From contig JAOTTU010000094.1 in the NCBI GenBank assembly GCA_029864225.1, positions 1 through 7,727 on the forward strand: a DNA stretch of 7,727 nt, written 5' to 3'. Made by a program: the position numbers and the translations under genes. Under the pieces are notes generated by a model. It was given only the letters and a program-made list of their open reading frames with translations. It searched no databases and was not told where the DNA came from. Of the stretch, positions 1 to 5,933 are shown piece after piece (the stretch's first letter is position 1; each line of letters opens with the position of its first letter). The DNA is from Gammaproteobacteria bacterium. GTDB lineage: Bacteria > Pseudomonadota > Gammaproteobacteria > UBA9214.

Positions 1-64
1 CATAGGACTTGCTGACCTGATCCACCTCCAGCACGTTGGACATTTTTATGTTCGACGCATTCAT
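1..64 (-). CDS. Probable second ABC transporter ATP-binding protein, N-terminal fragment
   Basis: Fourteen bases after the stop of the upstream ATPase gene, a minus-strand frame opens at ATG 64-62 and stays open to the window edge. It reads MNASNIKMSNVLEVDQVSKSY. The segment MSNVLEVDQVSKSY has the typical look of an ABC ATPase N-terminus: the first beta strand followed by the aromatic A-loop residue, here Tyr, that stacks on adenine. No Walker motif is inside the window, so the family call is inference from about 21 residues. Start choice: ATG 64 has a weak GGTG about 5 bases upstream, while the in-frame ATG at 43 has no visible ribosome binding site. The gene continues the binding protein-permease-ATPase operon and would give it a second ATPase. 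It could instead be the first gene of a separate exporter. The short length is the main uncertainty. Confidence 0.55.
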   Translation of the reverse strand, partial: MNASNIKMSNVLEVDQVSKSY

Positions 65-77
65 TAGAGCACCGTTT

Positions 78-899
78 TCATCGACTTGAAGGCAGCCGAT
101 TATCGGAATCGGGAATTTCCGACGCAGACTGCTGCTTCTCCTCCTCCACCAACCCGGACAGCAGTTCGGGATACTGTACCAGCAAGCGGTCGTGTAATTC
201 GCCGATACTGGCGTCCCCCAGTTCCCGCGGCCGTGGCAGTTGCACCGGGACTTCCAGCACCACTCTGCCTGGACTACTGGACAAAAACAGCACACGATCA
301 GCAAGTGCCAGTGCTTCGCGCAACTGATGGGTCACGAACAATACAGTCGGGTGGAGTTCTCCCCACAACGTCAGTAGCAATAGGCGCAGGCGCGCGGCGG
401 TAGGTGCATCCAGGGATAAAAAGGGTTCATCCATCAGCAGTAATTCCGGCCGCATGACAAATGCCCGCACCAGCGAGACACGCCGCTGCATACCTCCGGA
501 AAGCTGATTGGGAAATGATTGTTCTATGTCGGAAAGCCCTACCTCACGTAGCAGGTGTCGGACCCGCTCCACGCTGTCCGTACTATTTTCCAGCACCAGC
601 ATCAGGTTATCTATCACCGTTAACCACGGCATGAGCCGGGGCTCCTGAAATACGAAGCCGAGACGCACTCTCATTAGTCCGTCCGCATGCAGTGGCTGGC
701 CATCCACCTGTATATCACCGTCCATCTCCCGATCCAGACCGGCGACCAGGTTAAGCAGGGTGCTCTTGCCGGCTCCGGACGGCCCCACAATAGCCACAAA
801 TTCTCCGGGTAACGCGCTAAGCATAAGTCCCTCCACAGCCGCCACGTCTGCACCCGGAAATATCTTGCGCCGGATGTTCACTTCCAAACAGTTCTTCAC
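78..899 (-). CDS. ABC transporter ATP-binding protein, nitrate/sulfonate/taurine (SsuB/TauB) type
   Basis: Cytoplasmic ATPase subunit that powers the importer formed with the adjacent permease and binding protein. All ABC motifs are intact. Numbered from the upstream GTG at 908, these are Walker A GPSGAGKST (42-50), the Q-loop Gln in FVFQEPRLMPW (Q88), signature LSGGM (136-140), Walker B LLLMDE (156-161), D-loop SLD (165-167) and the H-loop His in FVTHQ (H194). The MPW after the Q-loop and the QLSGGMQRRVSLVRAF segment are typical of the SsuB/TauB/NrtD group. Start: GTG 899-897 is preferred, giving 273 residues. It overlaps the permease stop as GTGA and has GAGGTGG at 905-911, five bases upstream. 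The alternative GTG at 908 lies inside that ribosome binding site. The C-terminal tail beyond about residue 245 is polar and probably disordered. The transported substrate cannot be told from this subunit. Confidence 0.93.
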   Translation of the reverse strand: MKNCLEVNIRRKIFPGADVAAVEGLMLSALPGEFVAIVGPSGAGKSTLLNLVAGLDREMDGDIQVDGQPLHADGLMRVRLGFVFQEPRLMPWLTVIDNLMLVLENSTDSVERVRHLLREVGLSDIEQSFPNQLSGGMQRRVSLVRAFVMRPELLLMDEPFLSLDAPTAARLRLLLLTLWGELHPTVLFVTHQLREALALADRVLFLSSSPGRVVLEVPVQLPRPRELGDASIGELHDRLLVQYPELLSGLVEEEKQQSASEIPDSDNRLPSSR

Positions 900-1645
900 G
901 GCCGCCACCTCGTCAGGTGTCGTTCCAAAGGTCGTATCAGTATTGCCTCCGCGACCAGCACTACCGCGGCAAATGCAAACGTATAGGCAAGGATGCCGGT
1001 GATGTCGAAGAACTGAAAGAAAGTCCCGAGTTGAAAACCGACCCCGTTACTGCGCCCCAGCAGCTCGACCACCAGCACAATTTTCCAGATCAGTGCCAGC
1101 CCGCTGCGGGCCGCCGCCATCAGGTAAGGATAAAGTTGTGGCAGATAGACCTGGACAAAGGTGCGCCGCATCGAAACGCGATAGACACCCGCAACTTCCA
1201 TGAGTTGCCGGTCCACCGCCCGGGCCCCTTCACGCACGGTCACTACAACGGTCGGAATCTTGTTCAGGGCGACTGCCGTTACCGCTGCCGTCTCCGTGAG
1301 CCCGAACCAGATATAGCAGAGGATGATGGTAACCAGGGCCGGGATGTTCAAGGCCAGCACCAGCAGGCTGTCCAGGGCCGCATCAACGTCCCGGTAGCGG
1401 CCCATGACGATACCCAGGGCGGTTCCCAGCGCCATCGCGATCAGGAAGCTGACGGCAACGCGGGCCAGCGTGATCCCCAGATGATAGAGCAGGCTGCCCT
1501 CGGTAAGATCATTCCAGAGAGTTGTCAGCACCACCGTAGGGGCTGGCAGCAGCGGTTTGTTCACTGCCATGGCAGCCAACTGCCAGATGACCAGAAAAGC
1601 CAGCAGGGAAAGGCCCCGCAGCCACGTTTCCCTCACGCGCAACAT
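896..1645 (-). CDS. ABC transporter permease, SsuC/TauC (BPD_transp_1) type
   Basis: Inner-membrane channel subunit of the importer, 249 residues from ATG 1645, a usual length for SsuC/TauC permeases. It has a basic N-terminus, a first membrane helix at about 11-28, and the KPLLPAPTVV segment (30-39) that resembles the LLP-S-P-x-V motif of the family. Several further hydrophobic helices follow at about 61-82, 94-114, 119-137 and near the C-terminus. The cytoplasmic EAA loop that docks on the ATPase is at about 150-169 (EVAGVYRVSMRRTFVQVYLP). The start at ATG 1645 shares its A with the TAA stop of the binding-protein gene (TAATG) and has AGGT eight bases upstream at 1654-1657. A longer frame would need a TTG at 1681 and is less likely. 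The gene overlaps the ATPase gene by four bases, so the two subunits are probably translationally coupled. Confidence 0.93.
   Translation of the reverse strand: MLRVRETWLRGLSLLAFLVIWQLAAMAVNKPLLPAPTVVLTTLWNDLTEGSLLYHLGITLARVAVSFLIAMALGTALGIVMGRYRDVDAALDSLLVLALNIPALVTIILCYIWFGLTETAAVTAVALNKIPTVVVTVREGARAVDRQLMEVAGVYRVSMRRTFVQVYLPQLYPYLMAAARSGLALIWKIVLVVELLGRSNGVGFQLGTFFQFFDITGILAYTFAFAAVVLVAEAILIRPLERHLTRWRP
905..911 (-). promoter_or_regulatory. Ribosome binding site deciding the ATPase start
   Basis: On the minus strand GAGGTGG stands five bases before GTG 899. It lies inside the end of the permease gene and covers part of the alternative GTG at 908, so it supports the shorter ATPase start. 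Confidence 0.65.
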
Positions 1646-2712
1646 TATTGCGGACCTGACCCGAATTCGTAACCTTCCCAAAAAGTACCTGCACTGAGGG
1701 TACTGCTTGAACCGACCAGCTCTTTCCCGCCTTCACGCGCCATAATCTCGAATAGCTGCCGGGCTGCACGGATTTCAGGTTCCCCGAAACGATACGGGAT
1801 GCCTGCGCGGTAGCCGTCCCGCAAGGCATGCAGTGTCGGTTCATCTTCCGCCCGTATCAAAGGCTGCAGCCGCTCCCATTCCTCATCGGATTCTGCGAGC
1901 ACTTTTTTTGCCGCACGGGAAGCACGCAGAAACCCGCCGATGGCCTTCGGGTTTTTCTCGGCCCAGCGTGCACTGAAAACCCAACCCAACAGCGGGACCG
2001 GGCGCTCCACGCCCAGTATAGGAAGAATATCGGTGACGCTCAGCAGGGGTTCCATGCCGGCTGCTTTCAAACGCGCCCCGTAATGCCAGAAGTTCAATGC
2101 TGCCGACAAATCGCCATCCAGCATCAGTTGGTTAAGCAGCGGCGGCGCAGCAAACACCGGCTCGACCAGATCGGTCAGTTCCGAACCGATCGTTTTACGG
2201 GCATAGACCTGCAACAGCAACCAGCTCTTGTCCACCGGTCCGCCAGCGATTCCTATCCGCTTGCCGCGGAGATCCGCTAGCTTTTTCGCACCCAAATCTG
2301 GACGCACCATCAGGGAACCAACTGCCAGAGAGTAAGGAACAAAGGTGTAGTCACGACCGACCGCACGCTGTCGAGATACCCAGATCCAGTCATTGACGAT
2401 GACATCCACTGCGTCAGCCTGGAGCGCGACATTAATGGCATTGACTGATGCCAGTGGCAGCACTTCCAGCTCAATGCCTTCGCGGGCCGCAAGCTCATGG
2501 GTGCGGATGACATCCATCTCCCAATTTACAGTACCGAACTTCAGCAAACCGACACGTACCAGATTCCCGTCGGCCATAGCCGCTAACGGTATGAGTGACA
2601 GCCAACAGATCAGAAGTACAAGGACACGGAAACGCCACTGCCCAGGCGAGCCCCACAGTCGTAATTCGATGCCACCCTGTACGGGTAACATGACACGGTT
2701 ATCAAATAACAT
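1645..2712 (-). CDS. ABC transporter substrate-binding protein, NMT1/SsuA-like, exported
   Basis: Periplasmic receptor of the importer, 355 residues from ATG 2712. The N-terminus has an unusually long n-region of about 29 residues ending in basic RFR. A hydrophobic core follows (about 30-45, VLVLLICWLSLIPLAA), then an AMA|DG site for signal peptidase I. The Cys in the core does not sit in a lipobox, so it is probably not a lipoprotein. The mature protein begins with a beta strand (VRVGLLKFGTVNWEMDVI), then ELEVLPLASVNAINVALQ and DVIVNDWIW. This order matches the NMT1/THI5 and SsuA/TauA binding-protein fold, including the LRGKRIGIAGG segment that opens the second lobe. Start: AAGAGAGA (2719-2726) lies six bases before ATG 2712. 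A TTG at 2781 would add a Cys-rich leader with no support. ATG 2691 is possible but has no ribosome binding site. The ligand is unknown: the family takes aliphatic sulfonates, nitrate, taurine, thiamine precursors and others. Confidence 0.88.
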   Translation of the reverse strand: MLFDNRVMLPVQGGIELRLWGSPGQWRFRVLVLLICWLSLIPLAAMADGNLVRVGLLKFGTVNWEMDVIRTHELAAREGIELEVLPLASVNAINVALQADAVDVIVNDWIWVSRQRAVGRDYTFVPYSLAVGSLMVRPDLGAKKLADLRGKRIGIAGGPVDKSWLLLQVYARKTIGSELTDLVEPVFAAPPLLNQLMLDGDLSAALNFWHYGARLKAAGMEPLLSVTDILPILGVERPVPLLGWVFSARWAEKNPKAIGGFLRASRAAKKVLAESDEEWERLQPLIRAEDEPTLHALRDGYRAGIPYRFGEPEIRAARQLFEIMAREGGKELVGSSSTLSAGTFWEGYEFGSGPQ

Positions 2713-2791
2713 CACAGATCTCTCTTGGTGGTCCAGCGGACAGTCAATCCTCGGGTAACACTGACACGCATCATGTTGCAATTAAACCATA

Positions 2792-2819
2792 ATTGTAGTA
2801 ATGCAGGTATTAAAATCAG
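2792..2819 (-). promoter_or_regulatory. Candidate sigma-70-like promoter of the ABC importer operon
   Basis: On the minus strand CTGATT (2819-2814) and TACAAT (2797-2792) are separated by 16 bases. The -10 differs from consensus at one base and the -35 matches only three of six. Transcription would begin near 2785, leaving a leader of about 70 bases before the binding-protein ATG. The surrounding 2775-2820 stretch is clearly A+T-rich compared with the genes. This is a by-eye match only. Confidence 0.35.
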
Positions 2820-2838
2820 CTCTCTGGTGATCTAACGC

Positions 2839-2867
2839 CTGTGCCAGACCAGGATAGTGGAGCACAG
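2839..2867. repeat. Inverted repeat, possible operator or hairpin
   Basis: Perfect six-base arms CTGTGC and GCACAG flank a 17-base centre. It lies just upstream of the candidate minus-strand -35 box, where an activator could bind, and about 150 bases before folK-folP. Arms this short can arise by chance. Confidence 0.3.
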
Positions 2868-3018
2868 CTGCCATTCAGGCTTGATTCGAGCTACTTTTTT
2901 CGATCTGAGCAGGGCATAAAACGGACCTGTAAACTACTTTATCATGGTTTGCATTATGACTTGAGTCCGGGTACTTTTTCACAACGATATTAACAAGACG
3001 AACAAGAGAGTACCAACC

Positions 3019-4338
3019 ATGGAGATTTATCTGGGTCTGGGTTCCAATGTCGGGGACCGGTGTGAGAACCTGCGGCGATCCATCGAACTGCTACAGAAAA
3101 AGGGCCTTAAGATTGTGCGGATTTCTCCAGTTGTCGAGTCGCCCGCGCTGTTGCCAAAATACGCCCCTGCGGCATGGAACTTGCCATTCCTTAACCTGGC
3201 TATCGAATGCGATGCCGAGTGCTCGCCCCAGCAGTTGCGCGAATGGATCACGGAGATTCAAAACAAGCTCGGCCGGACCGACTCGTCACACTGGTCACCT
3301 CGTCCCATTGATATCGATATTTTGCTATGGGGTCGCGAGACTATCGCCACCACGGACCTGACTACGCCGCATCCCCAACTACTCAAGCGGGGTTTTGTGC
3401 TCACGCCCCTTGTCGCCCTGCGGCCCCGCTTAACCGTCCCCGGGCTAGGTCCAAAAACTATGCTCGAGTGGTCCGGTGAACTGCCTCACCACATCCCCCT
3501 CTGGATGGGCATTGTTAACATCACACCTGATTCGTTCTCGGATGGCGGTCGTCATGTGGCCTGGCGCAGTATCGAACCCCACGTGGATGCAATGGTCCAG
3601 GCCGGTGTTCACATTATCGATGTGGGTGCCGAATCGACCCGTCCGGGTGCAACGCCGGTAGGGCCAGGCGATGAATGGTTGCGCCTTGAGCCAATCCTGG
3701 AGCATCTCGTCGACAAGTATAAAGCGCCTCTGATATCAACACTGCTAAGCGTAGATACCTATCACCCGGAAGTCGCCGCAAAGGCCCTGGACGCCGGTGT
3801 GGATATTATCAACGACGTCAGTGGACTCACATCGCCAGCAATGATCGACCTGGCCAGGTCCAGTGACAAGGAATGGATAGCCATGCATCAACTCACCTTG
3901 CCCGCCGATCGTGGTGTCACATTGCCACCGGATCGTGATCCTTGTGAAGAGGTCGAAAGGTGGCTGCTTGAACAGATCGAGGTCTGGGACAAGGCGAATC
4001 TGGATCTGAACAAGATCATCTTCGATCCGGGTATCGGTTTCGGTAAAGACGCACTGCAGTCCCTGGAACTGCTGCGCCACGCAAGCCGCTTCAGAAAACA
4101 TGGTCTGCGTGTATTAATCGGGCATTCGCGCAAATCCTTCATGAAGAGTTTTTCTTCTCTTGAAGAACACGACAAGGATCTGGCAACCATCGGCGCCTCA
4201 CTCAAACTCTGTGAACAGGGCGTGGATATCATTCGCGTCCATAATGTCCCTGCTCACCTGTCTGCGTATCGGGGATGGTCTCACCTGATCGCCGAACCGG
4301 ATCAACCGGACCACCACACCAGCGGCAAGGTCCAGTAA
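3019..4338 (+). CDS. folKP: Bifunctional HPPK-dihydropteroate synthase (FolK-FolP fusion)
   Basis: Cytoplasmic folate-pathway enzyme of 439 residues carrying two consecutive steps. The HPPK half (about 1-150) pyrophosphorylates 6-hydroxymethyl-7,8-dihydropterin. It shows LGLGSNVGDR at the N-terminus, FLNLAIE (57-63), SPRPIDIDILLWG (93-105) with the metal-binding pair D98 and D100, and HPQLLKRGFVLTPL (118-131). The dihydropteroate synthase half (about 160-425) joins the product to p-aminobenzoate. It has MGIVNITPDSFSDGG (163-177), GAESTRPGA (203-211), SVDTYHPEVA (244-253), IINDVSG (263-269), DPGIGFGK (336-343), SRKSF (370-374) and RVH (406-408). Two oddities stand out. The usual MHMQG-TP loop is replaced by MHQLTLPADRGVTLPP (289-304), and the usual RVHD reads RVHN. 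Fused folK-folP genes occur in some bacteria, and I recall similar MH loops in other fusions, so this may be a subfamily trait. ATG 3019 is preceded by AAGAGAG. It stands alone and is convergent with the mxa block. Confidence 0.93.
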   Translation: MEIYLGLGSNVGDRCENLRRSIELLQKKGLKIVRISPVVESPALLPKYAPAAWNLPFLNLAIECDAECSPQQLREWITEIQNKLGRTDSSHWSPRPIDIDILLWGRETIATTDLTTPHPQLLKRGFVLTPLVALRPRLTVPGLGPKTMLEWSGELPHHIPLWMGIVNITPDSFSDGGRHVAWRSIEPHVDAMVQAGVHIIDVGAESTRPGATPVGPGDEWLRLEPILEHLVDKYKAPLISTLLSVDTYHPEVAAKALDAGVDIINDVSGLTSPAMIDLARSSDKEWIAMHQLTLPADRGVTLPPDRDPCEEVERWLLEQIEVWDKANLDLNKIIFDPGIGFGKDALQSLELLRHASRFRKHGLRVLIGHSRKSFMKSFSSLEEHDKDLATIGASLKLCEQGVDIIRVHNVPAHLSAYRGWSHLIAEPDQPDHHTSGKVQ

Positions 4339-4398
4339 CGCAAGCCCGATGTTTCGGTGGATGCTGTCCGATCGGTGGGTAGCAGCAGTGACTCCGCG
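4339..4398. other. Convergent intergenic gap, no clear terminator
   Basis: Sixty bases separate the stops of folK-folP and mxaL. The only hairpins visible are a four-base stem CCGA-TGTT-TCGG at 4346-4357 and a short CCGATCGG palindrome, neither followed by a T-run on either strand. Termination here is probably factor-dependent or lies inside a gene. Confidence 0.5.
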
Positions 4399-5391
4399 TC
4401 AGACTGGCCGGGTATGCCTGAAGGCTGTCACAGTGACGTAGGCCAGCAGAAGACTCAGCATCGCCAGTATCCCGGGTACCCAGCGTAAATCTGTATCTGT
4501 AGCTTTGTGGTAGGCGAAGGTTGACTGTGTAAGCCAGTTTCCGAGTTGCTGCGGCGTCTCCGGCCGAAAATAGTCAAACCGGGTTTCCCGGGCCAACTGC
4601 TGGAGATAGCCTTCACGCAGCGAGGAAAGATGTTCTGTCCCTTCAGCGATTCTTCTTGCAACATCGGACATATCGACTCCGACCATTGGCTCAGCCTCCA
4701 CATTTGCACCGCGACCAAGACTGTAGGTATCTACCTGCAACACTTCCCTGGCAGTCCAGTTGCCCACCACCTTACCCTCGTAATTGAGTCTTGGTATCGG
4801 CGTCGGGTTTGAACCGCCTATGCCTATAATTGCACCGCTGATTTCGCCGGGGGTGCCAGAATATTGGGGTCTGTATTCCGGGTGGACAGGTGGCGCCTCA
4901 TGCCCGTCACTCAAGAATATTACGCGCGTTTCCTTACCCAGCGAACTGGCGAGAGAAAGGCTCGAATACAAACCCTTGGCGACCTCACTCCGCGCGGCCC
5001 ACGCCATACGCCAGTCAATCTTGTCCAGCATAGTGGATATCGCCGTGTAGTTATCACACACCTCAACCGGTGAAAAAAGCAGGAAAGACCGGTGCTCGGT
5101 GAAGATAGCAAGGCCAATCTGCGAGCCACAGGGAAGCAGTTCCAGAGTTCGGCGCACCGCAGCCTTGGCGAAATCCAGGCGAGTAACCGGCGCGCCATGC
5201 AGGGAAGCGTCACTCACGTTCATGCTTTGCGTCACGTCAAATGTAAAAACAAACCGGTATACGTCGCGCTCGAGTTCTGCTGTTGGCCTGCCAAGAGCGG
5301 CAAACAGCAGTATTGACGCAATCAGCAAGAGTACCAGCTGTGTATCCAGGTTCATTCTGATTCGTTTCTGTAATTCGGAAAGCAGCGTCAC
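4399..5391 (-). CDS. mxaL: MxaL-like membrane-anchored VWA-domain protein, methanol dehydrogenase maturation
   Basis: Last gene of the A-C-K-L block, 330 residues from GTG. In methylotrophs mxaL, with mxaA and mxaK, is required to make active methanol dehydrogenase, apparently for calcium insertion. A membrane helix at about 18-34 is followed by a VWA domain in the periplasm or at the membrane surface. The metal-site (MIDAS) motif is DVTQS (D52, T54, S56), where Thr replaces the usual first Ser. The fold continues with IGLAIFTEHRSFLLFSP (92-108) and VIFLSDGHEAP (157-167). A second membrane helix is near the C-terminus (about 303-324) before a short basic tail. Start: GTG 5391 overlaps the mxaK stop as GTGA and has AGAGAA nearby. 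ATG 5355 (318 residues) is an alternative that would remove the basic leader but has no ribosome binding site. The symbol rests on VWA content plus gene order; general BatB-like VWA proteins are the alternative. Confidence 0.8.
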   Translation of the reverse strand: MTLLSELQKRIRMNLDTQLVLLLIASILLFAALGRPTAELERDVYRFVFTFDVTQSMNVSDASLHGAPVTRLDFAKAAVRRTLELLPCGSQIGLAIFTEHRSFLLFSPVEVCDNYTAISTMLDKIDWRMAWAARSEVAKGLYSSLSLASSLGKETRVIFLSDGHEAPPVHPEYRPQYSGTPGEISGAIIGIGGSNPTPIPRLNYEGKVVGNWTAREVLQVDTYSLGRGANVEAEPMVGVDMSDVARRIAEGTEHLSSLREGYLQQLARETRFDYFRPETPQQLGNWLTQSTFAYHKATDTDLRWVPGILAMLSLLLAYVTVTAFRHTRPV

Positions 5392-5933
5392 GGCAGTTCT
5401 CTGCGTACTGGTGTCGCCGTATTCGCACGGGGGCTGCGCTCCGGCATAATGTCATCTTCACTCCCCTTCTCTTCCAGGTCCGGAAGCAGCGCGAGCGCAA
5501 GTTCCAGGTTGTATTTCGCATCCCAATACTGACTGTCCCGGCGCAGCAGTTCGCGATAATTCTCCTTGGCCATTTCAATAAGTGGGATAACAAGATCCCG
5601 GTTTGCATCGCCCTCCAATGCAAGTGCCCTGCGCAGGTACAGATTCGCAAGATTGAACCTGACGAATGCTGCCAACTCGGGGTTATCCGGTTCAACTTTT
5701 ACATAGGCGCGTATGGCTTCCTCAAACTCCCCCAGTTGCTGCAGCCCGTAAGCTGTCGCGAAACGGCCCCGGGCTGAACGCTGGTTAACCTCAAGGAATT
5801 CATCACGCTCAAGTGCAGCATTAAATTGTTGGGCACTTGTAACCCGATACAACTCATAAACAATGGCCCCAGACAGCGCCAATGCGAACATTGCAACTGC
5901 CAACATCAATCGCCGTGGAGCACTCATCGCCAT
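5388..5933 (-). CDS. mxaK: MxaK-like TPR-containing membrane-anchored protein
   Basis: A 181-residue protein between the two VWA genes, the position of mxaK in methanol dehydrogenase clusters. Basic PRR precedes one N-terminal membrane helix (about 8-27), so the rest is probably periplasmic. The remainder is helical and TPR-like. One repeat is around 58-80 (ATAYGLQQLGEFEEAIRAY), followed by VRFNLANLYLRRAL (91-104) and YWDAKYNLELALALLPDLEEK near 138-158. The last 20 or so residues are polar and Pro/Arg-rich. MxaK is needed with MxaA and MxaL for active methanol dehydrogenase; its biochemical activity is unknown, and a scaffold role is inferred from the TPR-like helices. Start: ATG 5933 has TCTCC on the plus strand (GGAGA on the coding strand, 5941-5945) at good spacing. 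ATG 5927, two codons later, makes an ATGA overlap with the mxaC stop but is too far from that site. Confidence 0.8.
   Translation of the reverse strand: MAMSAPRRLMLAVAMFALALSGAIVYELYRVTSAQQFNAALERDEFLEVNQRSARGRFATAYGLQQLGEFEEAIRAYVKVEPDNPELAAFVRFNLANLYLRRALALEGDANRDLVIPLIEMAKENYRELLRRDSQYWDAKYNLELALALLPDLEEKGSEDDIMPERSPRANTATPVRRELP

Larger units (their letters stand above)
2713..3018. other. Divergent intergenic region between the ABC operon and folK-folP
   Basis: This 306-bp non-coding stretch must contain the promoters of both divergent units. It holds the minus-strand promoter candidate at 2792-2819 and an inverted repeat, CTGTGC at 2839-2844 with GCACAG at 2862-2867. A second, overlapping pair is CTGGT at 2824-2828 with ACCAG at 2848-2852. 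For the plus strand only weak elements are visible: TTGAGT at 2961-2966 with a poor -10 near 2986-2991. AAGAGAG at 3004-3010, eight bases before ATG 3019, is a plausible ribosome binding site for folK-folP. I see no tRNA, known riboswitch or further gene here. Confidence 0.6.

Noticed and set aside
86..403. A 105-codon plus-strand open frame opposite the ATPase gene
   Set aside because: It is rich in Pro, Ala and Arg with no motif, and lies fully antisense to an intact ABC ATPase.
917..1672. A 251-codon plus-strand open frame opposite the permease gene
   Set aside because: Its composition is rich in Gln, His, Arg and Asp with no recognisable motif or hydrophobic pattern, and it lies antisense to a clear permease. 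It is a mirror of that gene's codon use.
1509..1844. Minus-strand open frame overlapping the binding-protein and permease junction
   Set aside because: It is in another frame over two well-supported genes, and the protein has no family features.
2961..2991. Plus-strand promoter for folK-folP with TTGAGT and GATATT
   Set aside because: The spacing is 19 bases and the -10 is poor; noted in the intergenic entry but not called as a promoter.
3880..3935. Possible frameshift or insertion in the DHPS half at the atypical MH loop
   Set aside because: The frame stays open and all downstream motifs (DPGIGFGK, SRKSF, RVH) are in the same frame, so this is a sequence variant and not a lesion.
4346..4357. 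Hairpin CCGA-TGTT-TCGG as a terminator between folK-folP and mxaL
   Set aside because: The stem is only four pairs and there is no T-run on either strand.
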